Counted from the stretch's first letter, positions 8,069 to 17,743 are shown. The stretch: 64,000 bases of DNA from Paradevosia shaoguanensis (GCF_016801025.1 NZ_CP068983.1:1922001-1986000), one strand, 5' to 3'. Translations and numbers: made by a program. Notes: generated from the letters alone by a model not told the origin.

Positions 8069-8165
8069 CGTTCCTCTCGCAGTGCCGTAAAGCGGGCAAT
8101 ATGGCTTGCATTCGTGACCTCAGATAGGCAAAAAGCCGCCACCTCCTCCCAAGACGAGCCAGCCC

Positions 8166-8699
8166 ATGAACATCGATGCCATTCCAATCGGCAAGAACCC
8201 GCCCGACGATCTCAACGTGATCATCGAAGTGCCGATCGGCGGCGAGCCGATCAAGTACGAGATGGACAAGGAGTCCGGCGCCCTCTTCGTCGACCGTTTC
8301 CTCTATACGCCCATGCGTTATCCGGGCAATTACGGCTTCGTTCCCCATACGCTGTGCGGCGACGGCGACCCGCTCGACGTCATCGTCATGAACACCCGTC
8401 CCATCATTCCCGGCGGCGTCGTGCGCTGCCGCCCGATCGGCGTGCTGTTCATGGAAGACGATGGCGGCGAGGATGAAAAGATCCTGGCGGTGCCGGTTTC
8501 CAAGCTCACCAAGGTCTATGACGACGTCAAGACCGCTTCGGACCTGCCCACGATCGAGCTCGAGCGCGTCAAGCACTTCTTCACGCACTACAAGGATCTC
8601 GAACCCGGCAAGTGGGCCAAGATCCGCGGCATCGGCGAAGCCGAGGATGCCCGGCGCGTCGTGCTCGAATCCATCGAGCGCGCCAAGGCGGCCAAGTAG
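8166..8699 (+). CDS. ppa: Soluble inorganic pyrophosphatase (family I)
   Basis: 177-residue cytoplasmic enzyme hydrolysing pyrophosphate to phosphate, driving biosynthetic reactions. The family signature DGDPLD is at residues 66-71, and other metal/PPi ligands are visible in [18 protein letters not shown] and [11 protein letters not shown]. The length is typical of bacterial hexameric PPases. It has its own promoter region shared with the divergent secreted protein. A membrane H+-PPase gene lies 5 kb away, so PPi is handled by two systems. Confidence 0.97.
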   Translation: MNIDAIPIGKNPPDDLNVIIEVPIGGEPIKYEMDKESGALFVDRFLYTPMRYPGNYGFVPHTLCGDGDPLDVIVMNTRPIIPGGVVRCRPIGVLFMEDDGGEDEKILAVPVSKLTKVYDDVKTASDLPTIELERVKHFFTHYKDLEPGKWAKIRGIGEAEDARRVVLESIERAKAAK

Positions 8700-8704
8700 C
8701 AGCC

Positions 8705-8968
8705 ATGACCAGGGCGGGGCGTATCGTTGTCCTCAACGGCGCCCCGCGCTCGGGCAAATCCTCGATTGCCCGCGCCATGCAGGACGGCCTTGCCGGCACC
8801 TGGATGAATATCGGGGTCGATGCCGCCATGGCGCTGGCGCCCAAGGCGATCCAGCCCGGCATCGGCCTGCGGCCCGGCGGGGAGCGCCCCGATCTCGAGC
8901 CGCTCCTCCTGCCGCTTTACCTCGCGCTCTACGATTCCATCGCCGCCCATGCCCGGCAGGGCTTTGAT
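8705..8968 (+). pseudogene. Chloramphenicol phosphotransferase-like protein, N-terminal half (interrupted)
   Basis: Starts MTRAGRIVVLNGAPRSGKSSIARAMQ with a Walker A (GAPRSGKS, residues 12-19) and continues with GIGLRPGGERPDLEPLLLPLYLALYDSIAAHARQGFD, where the IS1380-family element has entered. The C-terminal half is at 11282-11628. Joining TTTGAT directly to GATGTCGTC restores HARQGFDVVADLGHHD in one frame. This family phosphorylates small molecules or is of unknown substrate; the gene is broken here. Confidence 0.85.
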
Positions 8969-10637
8969 CCCACATTTCCCAAGTAAGGCGCTGATTTCGC
9001 TGTCCTGACCATTATATTTCCTATATAAAACATGGTGTTGAAGGCTGCGAGGGGCGCGTTTCATGGATCACCCAGAGGGTGCGGGCTTGCAACGGGCAGA
9101 TCGGGTGGATTTCGACCCTCGCGTGCGGCTGGAATTTCGCGGCACGCAGCTCAGTTCCGACGGCGGCCTTCTGGTGATGCGCGAGCTTGATGACGCGCTC
9201 GGGTTGTCCGATTTGGCGTCAGCGGCGCTGCGCGATACTCGCTCTGGCAAGAACACGGTCCATCGGCTCGACGGCCTGTTCCGGCAATCAGTCTTTGGGC
9301 GGCTGGCCGGATACGAGGATGTCAACGACGCCAACCGTCTCGCCTGCGATCCGGTCATGCGCCAAGTTGTCGGCGGCAGAGCGGTCGATGCACAAGCGGC
9401 CTCGGCATCGCAGATGGGACGGTTCGAGACCGAGACGCTGGCTCTGGCCGGGAACCGTGCCGCGCTGGCCGACCTGAACGGGCAATGGATCGACCGGTTC
9501 CATGACCGTAACGGGCTGAAGTACATCGTTCTGGACATGGACGGCTCGGTCAGCCCGACCCATGGCGACCAGGAAGGGTCCGCCTGGAATGGCCATTTCG
9601 ACTGTAGCTGCTATCACCCCAACTTTCTGTTCAACCAGTTCGGGATGCTGGAACGCTGCGCCCTGCGCCATGGCAACGTCCACAGCGCCGATGGCTGGCG
9701 TGATGTTCTCGACCCCGTCATTGCGCGCTACGCGGAGCGCGACCTTGGTGGCAGGTTCTTCCGGGCCGATGCTGCCTACGCGATCCCGGCGATCTATGAG
9801 CGATTGGAAGAAGCGCGGTTCTTCTACGCCATCCGGCTGCCCGCAAACGCGGTCCTCAAGGACAAGATCGCGCATCGGCTAACGCGCCCTGTCGGGCGGC
9901 CGTCACTGACCAAGGTCAAGCGGTTCTTCGAGGAATTCGAGTATCAGGCGGCGTCCTGGGACAAGGAACGCCGGGTGATCGCCAAGATCGAATGGCATCC
10001 GGGCGAACTGTTCCCGCGTTTCGGCTTCATCGTCACCAACCTGCCGATGGAGCCGGACTGGGTGGTGCGGTTCTACAACCAGCGCGGCACCGCCGAGCAG
10101 CACATCAAAGAGGGCAAATACGCCTTTCGCTGGACGCGGCTGTCGTGCCGGAAGTTCCGCGACAATGAGGTGCGGCTGCAACTGCACGCCCTGGCGTACA
10201 ACCTGGCCACCTTCTTGCGCTGCATCGAGCGCCGAGGCCATGGCCGACTGGTCGTTGACCAGCCTGCAACTGAAGCTGATCAAGATCGGGGCACGTGTGG
10301 TCCGTCACGCCCGCACCATCACCTTCCAGCTGGCCGAGGTCGCTGTCACCGGCACGATGGTACGCGCCATCCTCGCCGCTATCCGCCGATTGCGAGCGCC
10401 ACCGCTATGCGCATGATCGCGATCCACGCTCAAACTGAACGAAAGCGGCTGGACAGATCTGTCCGCTGCGCTGAAAAACGCCGCCCCTGGGCAAGGAAAC
10501 AGCGGCTTCGCGGTCTGATCCGTCCAGATCCAGCAGTCTGCGCGACCGCAGGTGCCGCTTGCGGCAGAAAATCCTTGTCTAGCGCTCGGATACAGGCGAT
10601 CTTCACCTCAAACGACACGCCACTTGGGGAATGCAGG
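8969..10637 (+). mobile_element. IS1380-family insertion sequence, 1669 bp
   Basis: The left end CCCACATTTCCCAAGT (8969-8984) and the inverted right end CCTGCATTCCCCAAGT (10637 back to 10622) match at 13 of 16 positions, forming terminal inverted repeats. TTGAT stands directly outside both ends (8964-8968 and 10638-10642), consistent with a target duplication of 4-5 bp. The size and the single transposase fit the IS1380 family. It is nested in an older insertion that splits the phosphotransferase-like gene. Confidence 0.82.
9063..10416 (+). pseudogene. IS1380-family DDE transposase, C-terminal frameshift
   Basis: Opens MDHPEGAGLQRADRVDFDPRV and contains the family's YIVLDMDGSVSPTHGDQEGS (catalytic Asp), FFRADAAYAIPAIYERLE (Asp) and YNQRGTAEQHIKEGKYAFRWTR (Glu). 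Near 10231 (tgcatcgagc-gccgaggcc) the frame shifts; the conserved ending MADWSLTSLQLKLIKIGARVVRHARTITFQLAEVAV continues in another frame to the stop at 10416. The shift removes only the C-terminal tail, so activity is doubtful rather than excluded. Confidence 0.85.
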
Positions 10638-11281
10638 TTGATGGAGATAGGCTTCGAGCGCCTCCGCATCGTCCATAGTGAGGGCGGGCAGAGTGGTAAT
10701 GTCCGCGCGCCGGTTCATGTCGCCGCGTGCGACGGTTTCCCCGGTGCGCGAATTGTGCAGCTCCAGCGTTTCAATGAGGTCGAGCGTGCCCGAGGCTATG
10801 ACCGGCGTCGGCCATACGGGGTCCGACATGATCTGGATTATCTGGGACCAAACGACTTCCGCCTGCTCGGTAAGCTTGCGCTTGGAGCCATAATTTCGAG
10901 GCTGAAGCACCCGGCTTAACTCGTCGAAGGCTACCATGGTGAACTTGTTGCGGCGCATCCGGTTTTCGATGTTGGCGCTCGCAAGTTCCGGTGATGGAGT
11001 TCTTGCCATGGTGTAGCCGAGCACTGAAAGGGTGTCGAAGAGCCAAGCTTTCGCATCACCCTGTTTGGCCTCGCGATAGAGGATGTTAGCCGGAACCTGT
11101 ACGCCGGACCTGAGAGTGACCGGAGGCAAGCGAGACAACGCGTAGTCGATCGAGAACGACTTGGAGCTGCCGTTCGTACCGACAACGATGAGCGCCCTGG
11201 CGGCTTTGCGGTTGCTCGGGCCCCATTCTTTGCCACTATCAATCGTCGATGCGATCTGCTGGTGGAGGCGACGGATGTCCG
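10638..11281 (-). pseudogene. TniB/TnsC-like transposition ATPase, fragment truncated at both ends
   Basis: One open minus-strand frame reads DIRRLHQQIASTIDSG...RALIVVGTNGSSKSFSIDYALS with a Walker A (GTNGSSKS), then NKFTMVAFDELSRVL as Walker B, and TPVIASGTLDLIETLEL. This is the AAA+ layout of TniB-type partners of transposases. The C-terminus is cut at ...EAYLHQ by the IS1380 element, and the N-terminus is lost at the junction with the phosphotransferase-like gene near 11281. It is the remnant of an older transposon; the exact family is an inference. Confidence 0.65.
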
Positions 11282-11628
11282 TTGATGTCGTCGCCGACCT
11301 GGGCCATCACGACGTCTATTCCCGCCCGCTCGGGCTGTTGCCGGCCTGCGCGCGCCGCCTGGCGGGGCTCGATGCCCTCCTCGTCGGCATCCGCTGCCCC
11401 GTCGCGGTCAATCTCGCCCGGCGCCAGGCCGATCCGCAACGCGGGTTCTATAGTCTCGATCCCGATATCATTGCCCGCTGGGAAGCGGCGGTGCATCGGC
11501 CAGGCCTTTACGATCTTGAACTCGATACGTCCGAGCTCACCCCTGCGGAAAGCGCGGCGAAGATCGGTATCCTCCTCGCCGCGCCTCCGCCTTCCCGCGC
11601 CTTCGAGCGACTCGCCGCTCAGGGATAG
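11282..11628 (+). pseudogene. Chloramphenicol phosphotransferase-like protein, C-terminal half
   Basis: Continuation of the gene begun at 8705: DVVADLGHHDVYSRPLGLLPACARRLAGLDALLVGIRCPVAVNLARR... to ERLAAQG. The preceding TTGAT (11282-11286) repeats the last bases of the N-terminal half. The frame is intact to its stop but has no start of its own. It overlaps the end of the SMP-30 gene on the other strand by about 10 bp. Confidence 0.83.
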
Positions 11629-12458
11629 CCCGCATAGGGCACGTCGATCCGGGCGGCATAGATGCGGCCGGTCGGCGCGCTGTTGGGTCCGGCGATGGCG
11701 CCCGGCCAGTCCGCTGCCATCATGAAGAGCGTCCGGCCATCCTCGCCGCCCAGCATCGTCGCAAAGCAGAACCGGTCGAGCTCGATCCGCTCGATGATTT
11801 CTCCACCCTCGCGCACCCGCACCGCGCGAGGGCCGAGCGAGGTCCAGATTGCGCCCTCGGCATCGAGGCAGATGCCGTCCGGCCCGCCGTCCTCGAACTG
11901 CGCCCAGATCCTGCCGTCCGAAAAGGTCCCATCGGGCTGGATTGCATATGCCGTCAGCCGCTTTGAGTAGGATTCCCCGCAGATGAGTGTGCGCCCATCG
12001 GGCGTGATCGCCATGCCATTGGGGAAGGCCAGTCCCTCGGCCACCCGCCGCGCCACGCCGTCGCGCACCAGCGCGATGAAGCCGGGCCGGAACTCGCCGC
12101 CGGGAAACTCGAAGTCGATATTGTTGACATAGATGTCGCCATTGGGCGCCACGACGATCTCGTTGCAGCCTCGCTCGGAGAGGTTCGAGAGGTCGGCATG
12201 GACCGCAAACGAGCCATCCGCCTCCCGGCGCTCCAGCAGGTTCCTGCGCGCATTGACCACCAGCAGCCGCCCGTCGGGCAGCCAGTCGATGGAAAAAGGC
12301 AGCGAGGCAATAGAGGCCTCAAGCCGCTTCTCGCCACCTTCGCCCAGCGTAAAGAGCTTTTCGGCCACCCAATCGGCAAACCACAAACGCCCCTCATGCC
12401 AGCGCGGCGATTCCCCGAGATAGATCCCCTCCGCCACGGTCTCGACAACCCTCGCCAT
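11619..12458 (-). CDS. SMP-30/gluconolactonase/LRE-family protein
   Basis: 279-residue six-bladed beta-propeller with metal-dependent lactonase-type signatures: GIYLGESPRWHEGRLWFADW (metal-binding Glu), GRLLVVNARR, NEIVVAPNGDIYVNNIDF (Asn), LAFPNGMAITPDGRTLICGESYSKRL (Asn and later Asp), GPDGICLDAEGAIWTSL. Such enzymes open sugar or other lactones in the cytoplasm; the substrate is not evident. The start at 12458 is chosen because GAGAGGAG sits 5 bases before it. No pathway neighbours. Confidence 0.85.
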   Translation of the reverse strand: MARVVETVAEGIYLGESPRWHEGRLWFADWVAEKLFTLGEGGEKRLEASIASLPFSIDWLPDGRLLVVNARRNLLERREADGSFAVHADLSNLSERGCNEIVVAPNGDIYVNNIDFEFPGGEFRPGFIALVRDGVARRVAEGLAFPNGMAITPDGRTLICGESYSKRLTAYAIQPDGTFSDGRIWAQFEDGGPDGICLDAEGAIWTSLGPRAVRVREGGEIIERIELDRFCFATMLGGEDGRTLFMMAADWPGAIAGPNSAPTGRIYAARIDVPYAGYP

Positions 12459-12618
12459 CTCCCACTCCTCTCGCAAAATCAGCTCGCAACAATGTCGCGC
12501 GAGGATGTGTGATTTCGACAGGAGGAGTGAAAAAGGTCGTGGCGCATGACTTCAGGTAAGCGGCGCAGGAGGAGGTCGCACGAAAAGCGTGGCCCGTTCA
12601 GCAAGCTTCGCTTCCGCC

Positions 12619-13497
12619 CTACGCCCGCTCCGCCAGCAATGCATCGAGCACCCGCTGCTGCTCGGGCTTGGTTTTCTCGTTATCCCCCGCCAGCACGATC
12701 AGCGCCTTCCAGAGTCCCCAGCCACGCGCCCGCGCCCACATGGCCTCGTCCGCCGGCATCCCCGCGCGGAACGCCTTTCGGCTCCCCTCGTCGAGCAGCG
12801 TCCATGACAACACGAGGTCGCAGGCCGGGTCGCCCACCGCGCAGCAGCCGAAATCGAGCACGGCCTCGAGCTTGCCTGCCTCATCGAGCAGCAGGTTGCC
12901 GGCCGCGATGTCGCCATGTACCCAGCGCGGCGCGCCGTCCCAATGCGCCGCCAGCGCCTCTTCCCAGATCTTCCGCGCTGTCGCGGTATCGATCCGCCCT
13001 TTTAGCGCCACCAGCGCTGCCCGGGTCTCCCCGTCATAGACGGTCAGCGGCCCGCCGCGGAAGAAGTTGTGCGGCCCTGGTGGCGGTCCGCCCGCGGTGT
13101 CGATCTTCTGGTAAGCTACTAGAAAACCCGCCACGTCCCGTGCCAGCCCCACGAGGTCAGGCACGTCGCGCTGCATGGCCGTGAGGCCATCGATCCAGTC
13201 ATAGACCGCCCAGCGCCAGGGATAGGTCTCGGCCGGCTCGCCCACCGCCAGCGGGGCCGGTATCGGCAGCGGCAATTGCGGGGCGAAGCGCGGCAGCCAG
13301 AAATATTCCTTGTCGGTCTGCTCGGCGTAGCCAGCGGCGCTGGGCAGGCGCACCTTCATGGTCTTGCCCAGATGGAAGGTGAAATTGTCCCAGCCGCTCG
13401 AAGCGACCGGCCGCACCTCGAGCCCTGCCCATTGCGGGAATTGCCCGGCTACCAGCCGCTTCACCAGACCCACATCGATCGGAAATTTATCGGACAT
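12619..13497 (-). CDS. Aminoglycoside phosphotransferase-family kinase
   Basis: 292 residues from MSDKFPIDVGLVKRLVAGQFP. Kinase-like APH fold: catalytic loop WVHGDIAAGNLLLDEAGKL, metal-binding AVLDFGCCAVGDPACDLVLSW. A longer in-frame start at 13590 would overlap the hppA terminator and has no ribosome site. In chromosomal alphaproteobacterial contexts such proteins are often kinases for choline, homoserine-like or unknown metabolites, so antibiotic resistance should not be assumed. Confidence 0.85.
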   Translation of the reverse strand: MSDKFPIDVGLVKRLVAGQFPQWAGLEVRPVASSGWDNFTFHLGKTMKVRLPSAAGYAEQTDKEYFWLPRFAPQLPLPIPAPLAVGEPAETYPWRWAVYDWIDGLTAMQRDVPDLVGLARDVAGFLVAYQKIDTAGGPPPGPHNFFRGGPLTVYDGETRAALVALKGRIDTATARKIWEEALAAHWDGAPRWVHGDIAAGNLLLDEAGKLEAVLDFGCCAVGDPACDLVLSWTLLDEGSRKAFRAGMPADEAMWARARGWGLWKALIVLAGDNEKTKPEQQRVLDALLAERA

Positions 13498-13590
13498 CTT
13501 CCGGACGAGCCCCCAAAACGAAGCCTGAAACCTCGTCGCGTTCGCAGGAACAGGCAACCGCGGCGCGGCAACACTCGCCGGCAAAAGCAA

Positions 13591-13614
13591 GAGGCCGGGA
13601 TCGCTCCCGGCCTC
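13591..13614 (-). terminator. Hairpin downstream of hppA, likely terminator
   Basis: GAGGCCGGGA-TCGC-TCCCGGCCTC, a perfect 10-bp stem with a 4-base loop, 27 bp after the hppA stop. On the minus strand it is followed by a short T-rich run (TTGCTTTTG). Confidence 0.7.
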
Positions 13615-13640
13615 TGCGTTCGGTCAAGGCGAATGCCTTG

Positions 13641-15782
13641 TCATCCCATATGCGCGAGCACGGCCAGCAACAGCAGCGCCACGATGTTGGTGATCTTGAT
13701 CATCGGGTTCACGGCCGGGCCGGCAGTATCCTTGTAGGGGTCACCGACGGTGTCGCCGGTGACGGAGGCCTTGTGGGCGTCCGAACCCTTGTGGTGGACA
13801 GTGCCGGCGCTGTCGGTAAAGCCGTCCTCGAAGCTCTTCTTGGCATTGTCCCAGGCGCCGCCGCCGGCCGTCATCGAGATGGCGACGAAGAGGCCCGTCA
13901 CGATCACGCCCATCAGCATGGCGCCGAGCGCCGCAAAGCCCTCGTCACGCCCCGCGATCCAGAAGATCACGACGAAGACGATGATCGGAGAGAGCACCGG
14001 CAGCAGGGACGGCACGATCATTTCCTTGATCGCGGCGCGGGTCAGCATGTCCACCGCCTTGCCGTAGTCCGGCTTGTCGGTGCCGGCCATGATGCCCGGC
14101 TTTTCCTTGAACTGGCGGCGCACTTCCACCACCACCGATTGCGCGGCGCGACCGACGGCGGTCATGGCCATGCCGCCGAAGAGGAAGGGCAGGAGGCCGC
14201 CGAAGAGCAGGCCCACCACCACATAGGGATTGGCCAGCGAGAAGTTGACCGCCTGCATGCCGTAAAAGAACGAGCCTTCCACCGCATTGGCCACGAAATA
14301 TTGCAGGTCCTGAGTATAGGCGGCGAAGAGCACCAGGGCACCTAGGCCGGCCGAGCCGATGGCATAACCCTTGGTCACGGCCTTGGTGGTGTTGCCCACG
14401 GCGTCGAGCGCGTCGGTATTGTGGCGCACTTCCTTGTCGAGGCCCGCCATTTCGGCAATGCCGCCGGCATTGTCGGTGACCGGACCGAAGGCGTCGAGCG
14501 CCACGATCATGCCGGCCAAAGCCAGCATGGTGGCGACCGCGAAGGCGATGCCGAAAATGCCGGCCAGGTTATAGGTCACAATGATGCCGGCGATGATGAC
14601 CAGAGCCGGAAGCGCCGTGGATTCGAGCGACACCGCCAGGCCCTGGATGACGTTGGTGCCATGGCCGGTGACCGAAGCATTGGCGATCGAGTTCACGGGC
14701 CTGCGTCCGGTGCCGGTATAATATTCGGTGATGACGATGATGAGCCCGGTGATGACGAGGCCCGTCACGCCGCACCAGAAGAGGCTCCAGGGCGTAAAGG
14801 CCTTGGCCTCGGTCCCCAGCGCCACGTCGAGCCCGCCAAAGACCAGGGCCAGCACCGGCAGCAGCACGATGAGCGAGAGCACGCCGGTGGCGACGACGCC
14901 CTTATAGAGCGCGCCCATGATGTTGTTGGAAGCGCCCAGCCGCACGAAATAGGTGCCGATGATCGAGGTCACCACGCACGCGCCGCCGATGGCGAGCGGC
15001 AGCACCATGCCCATCAGCTTGTAGGCGTCGGGAAGGACGATGGCCGCCAGCACCATGGTGGCGACGATGGTCACCACATAGGTTTCGAAAAGGTCGGCCG
15101 CCATGCCGGCGCAGTCGCCGACATTGTCGCCCACGTTATCGGCGATGGTGGCCGGGTTGCGCGGGTCGTCCTCGGGAATACCCGCCTCGACCTTGCCCAC
15201 CATGTCGCCGCCGACATCGGCACCCTTGGTGAAGATGCCGCCGCCCAGACGGGCGAAGATCGAGATGAGCGAAGCGCCGAACGAGAGCGCCACCAGGGAA
15301 TCGATCACCGTACGGCTCGTGGGCTCAAAGCCGAGCCCGGTGAGGATCATGAAATAGACCGTGACGCCCAGAAGCCCGAGGCCCGCCACCAGCATGCCGG
15401 TGACGGCGCCGGACTTGAAGGCGAGATCGAGCCCGCCGGCCAGCGACTTGGTCGCCGCCTGGGCCACGCGCACATTGGCGCGCACGGAAACGTTCATGCC
15501 GATAAAGCCGGCCGCGCCCGAAAGCACTGCGCCGATCAGAAAGCCGATGGCCGAGTAGACGCCCAAGAGCAGCCAGGCAAGGATGAAGATGACGACGCCG
15601 ACAATGCCGATGGTCGTATACTGGCGCTTCAGATAAGCCTGAGCACCCTCACGGACGGCAGCAGAAATCTCCTGCATGCGGGGGGAGCCCGCATCGGCAG
15701 CCAACAGATTTCGCGTCGTCACAATACCGTAGAGAATAGAAAGGCCGCCGCAAACGACGGCCAGCCAGAGTACCAGGCTCAT
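13641..15782 (-). CDS. hppA: Membrane-bound proton-translocating pyrophosphatase, K+-independent type
   Basis: 713-residue inner-membrane ion pump coupling PPi hydrolysis to H+ export, about 16 transmembrane helices. The substrate site is [14 protein letters not shown] (186-199) and DNVGDNVGD (215-223), with a second acidic cluster [16 protein letters not shown] (430-445). The motif GNTTKA (463-468) has Lys at the position that makes the enzyme K+-independent; K+-dependent forms have Ala. No partner genes are adjacent. Confidence 0.97.
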   Translation of the reverse strand: MSLVLWLAVVCGGLSILYGIVTTRNLLAADAGSPRMQEISAAVREGAQAYLKRQYTTIGIVGVVIFILAWLLLGVYSAIGFLIGAVLSGAAGFIGMNVSVRANVRVAQAATKSLAGGLDLAFKSGAVTGMLVAGLGLLGVTVYFMILTGLGFEPTSRTVIDSLVALSFGASLISIFARLGGGIFTKGADVGGDMVGKVEAGIPEDDPRNPATIADNVGDNVGDCAGMAADLFETYVVTIVATMVLAAIVLPDAYKLMGMVLPLAIGGACVVTSIIGTYFVRLGASNNIMGALYKGVVATGVLSLIVLLPVLALVFGGLDVALGTEAKAFTPWSLFWCGVTGLVITGLIIVITEYYTGTGRRPVNSIANASVTGHGTNVIQGLAVSLESTALPALVIIAGIIVTYNLAGIFGIAFAVATMLALAGMIVALDAFGPVTDNAGGIAEMAGLDKEVRHNTDALDAVGNTTKAVTKGYAIGSAGLGALVLFAAYTQDLQYFVANAVEGSFFYGMQAVNFSLANPYVVVGLLFGGLLPFLFGGMAMTAVGRAAQSVVVEVRRQFKEKPGIMAGTDKPDYGKAVDMLTRAAIKEMIVPSLLPVLSPIIVFVVIFWIAGRDEGFAALGAMLMGVIVTGLFVAISMTAGGGAWDNAKKSFEDGFTDSAGTVHHKGSDAHKASVTGDTVGDPYKDTAGPAVNPMIKITNIVALLLLAVLAHMG

Positions 15783-15961
15783 AAAATCCCCTCCCAGGAG
15801 TCAGGTGAAAGGGGTCGTTCCGAGACTTCCGGACGAAATTTCCTCCAGTTTCGTTCCGAAAGACGCGGCCCTCAACGACCCCGAAACAGAACAGGGAGAG
15901 GGTAAGCGGGTTTTTTAAATCTAGGCAATTGATTTTCCACGCTGCGCAGCATGAAGCCGAT

Positions 15962-16264
15962 TTATTTCGCGTTTTTGGCCAGGGTCTCCAGACCGGACGG
16001 CGCGCCGTTGGTCACGCCGGTATTGGCCTTGATCCGGGCCGAGCGGCCGACGATCTCGCACTGGGCCTGCGGGCTCGGGCAATCGATGATGTAGCCGTCC
16101 ACGAGGATGGTGACGCCGCCGGCGTCGTCGAACAGCGCCTTGCAGCGCCCTTTCTGGGACTCGCAGGAGCGCGCGGCGTCGATGCCGCTCATGGCGAAGG
16201 CGGATGGCACGAAAGTCACGGAGAGAAGTGCGGAGGCGGCTGCAGTCAGGATGAGCTTGTGCAT
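15962..16264 (-). CDS. Hypothetical small secreted protein, 100 aa
   Basis: MHKLILTAAASALLSVTFVPSAFA is a signal peptide; the mature 75 residues contain four cysteines (RSCESQKGRCK, IDCPSPQAQCE) that probably form disulphides. Contains GGVTILVDGYIIDCPSP. No family recognised. It stands alone upstream (in map order) of the hppA promoter side, with 180 bp between. Confidence 0.7.
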   Translation of the reverse strand: MHKLILTAAASALLSVTFVPSAFAMSGIDAARSCESQKGRCKALFDDAGGVTILVDGYIIDCPSPQAQCEIVGRSARIKANTGVTNGAPSGLETLAKNAK

Positions 16265-16341
16265 TTTCGAGAACCCCTCACGGTTCCGTTGAAGATGCGC
16301 AAACCTGCTGCCGGCGGGCTGAACCCGCGCTGAATGGGGCG

Positions 16342-16653
16342 TTAAGGGGAAACGAGGGTTTCGAGCCGGCCGATGACGCTTGCCGCCTCTCCGCTCACGA
16401 GCAGGATCTTCATCCGCGCCGTCTCCCCGCTTTCGAGCGTTATCGCGCTCTTGGGGAGGCCGAGTTTCTTGGCGAGAAGCGCGATCACTGCGGCATTGGC
16501 CTTGCCCTTGTCGGGCACGGCCTTGACCCGCACGCGCAGTACCCGCGAGCCGTCGTCCCGGGCTTCCTCGCCTTCTATCGCATCGGCTCCGGCATTGGGC
16601 GTCACGCGCAGGGCGACGAGGACGCCGCCCTTCGCTTCACGCCAGAACGCCAT
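16342..16653 (-). CDS. DUF167 / YggU-family protein
   Basis: 103 residues beginning MAFWREAKGGVLVALRVTPNAGADAIEG. The motif VKAVPDKGKANAAVIALLAKKLGLPKSAITLESGETARMKILLV is the hallmark of the DUF167 alpha/beta fold. Its start overlaps the yggT stop (TGATG), an arrangement conserved in alphaproteobacteria. Biochemical function unknown. Confidence 0.92.
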   Translation of the reverse strand: MAFWREAKGGVLVALRVTPNAGADAIEGEEARDDGSRVLRVRVKAVPDKGKANAAVIALLAKKLGLPKSAITLESGETARMKILLVSGEAASVIGRLETLVSP

Positions 16654-16943
16654 CAGAAGACGTAGGGATAGATGTAGTGGGCGATGATCTGCTGGATGAA
16701 GATGATGATGAGAAACAGGATGATCGGGGAGATATCCAGTCCCGAAAAGTTCGGCATCACCCGGCGGATCGGCCCGAGCACGGGCTCGGTCAGGGCATTG
16801 AGCACGCGCCAGACGGTGGCGACGAATTCGTTGCGGGTATTGATGACGTTGAAGCTGATCAGCCAGCTCATGATGATCATGGCAATCACGATCCACCAGT
16901 AGAGCTGCAGGACGACCAGGATCACATCGAGAAGCGCGCGCAT
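16653..16943 (-). CDS. YggT-family integral membrane protein
   Basis: 96 residues with two hydrophobic helices, VILVVLQLYWWIVIAMIIMSWL and ISPIILFLIIIFIQQIIAHYIY, separated by the family-specific VWRVLNALTEPVLGPIRRVMP. A GGAGG ribosome site precedes the ATG at 16943. Overlaps the following DUF167 gene. The family is linked to osmotic/potassium and division-related roles elsewhere but is not defined. Confidence 0.93.
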   Translation of the reverse strand: MRALLDVILVVLQLYWWIVIAMIIMSWLISFNVINTRNEFVATVWRVLNALTEPVLGPIRRVMPNFSGLDISPIILFLIIIFIQQIIAHYIYPYVF

Positions 16944-17356
16944 GCGTAAATTCCTCCAGAAGTGAAAGATATCTAGTGGGTGGAAGGGCTTCGGGCAAGG
17001 CGGGCGCGGCGTTCCATCCCCGCGAAAACAGCGAAGCCCGCCGGGTCGCACCGGCGGGCTTCGTGTGACTGACTCCGGTACGCAAGACCTGAAACCCGGA
17101 TCGCTCCCTTGATTGCACGAAGCGTGCCAGATCGTCGGCGCCCGGAAATCCGGGGGTTTCGGGCCGTCCAGGGGCCGGGTTCGTTGCGAATTGCGAGAGG
17201 GCGATTGCAAATTGCGAGGCAAATTCGGGAATGCGCTTCATCGCGCTCTCCGCCCTCAAATCAGAACCTCCAAGCTGGACGTGCCGGCAGAATCCCCCTG
17301 CCTTGCTCCAGCCCACCTCCTCACCTACCCTCCCCATCGTGCAAGAGGAGGTACGG
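16944..17356. other. Intergenic region with a 12-bp perfect hairpin and short AT repeats
   Basis: 413 bp between yggT and the DUF6152 gene. It holds a perfect hairpin (17033-17062, arms GAAGCCCGCCGG) and three spaced copies of a short AATTGCGAG/AAATTGCGAG unit around 17189-17222. The gene at 17357 is preceded by GAGGAGG. I see no convincing gene here. Confidence 0.5.
17033..17062. terminator. Perfect 12-bp stem-loop of unassigned role
   Basis: GAAGCCCGCCGG, loop GTCGCA, then CCGGCGGGCTTC. On the minus strand it is followed by TGTTTTCG. No minus-strand gene ends nearby, so it may instead be an insulator or an unannotated RNA end. Confidence 0.4.
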
Positions 17357-17743
17357 ATGAAACTGAGATCCCTGCTGTTCGCCGCTCTGCTCGCTTCGCC
17401 CGCCTTTGCCGGGCCGGCTTTTGCCCATCACGGCTGGAGCTGGACGGAAACCGGCTTCTTCCAGCTCGAAGGCATCATCAAGGACATCTATGTCGGCAAT
17501 CCCCACGTCACCATGGATGTCGATGTCGAGGGTACGATCTGGCGGGTCGAGCTCGCCCCGCTCGCGCCGACCAATGCCGCCGGCTTCACCGAGGCGTCCG
17601 CCAAGGCGGGCGATGAGGTTACCGCCATCGGCAACCGGTCGAGCGACCACGGCGAAACGCGCATGAAGGCGGTGCGCGTCATCGTCAACGGCGCCACCTA
17701 CGACGTCTATCCCGACCGCGCCAAGGCGATCGAGGGCGCATGA
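17357..17743 (+). CDS. DUF6152-like periplasmic protein
   Basis: 128 residues. Signal peptide MKLRSLLFAALLASPAFAGPAFA followed by HHGWSWTETGFFQLEGIIKDIYVGNPHVTMDVDVEG, the His-rich opening and beta-rich body of the DUF6152 family. Translation should be strong (GAGGAGG, then ATG). The stop overlaps the start of the next gene (ATGA), and in this pairing the two are usually co-transcribed. Function unknown, possibly metal-related because of the N-terminal HH. Confidence 0.78.
   Translation: MKLRSLLFAALLASPAFAGPAFAHHGWSWTETGFFQLEGIIKDIYVGNPHVTMDVDVEGTIWRVELAPLAPTNAAGFTEASAKAGDEVTAIGNRSSDHGETRMKAVRVIVNGATYDVYPDRAKAIEGA

Noticed and set aside
12619-13497. APH-type protein as an antibiotic-resistance gene
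   Set aside because: The family is broad and the chromosomal setting shows no resistance context.
14421-15905. Long plus-strand frame opposite hppA
   Set aside because: Composition is antisense-like (very rich in His, Gly, Asp), and hppA is complete on the other strand.
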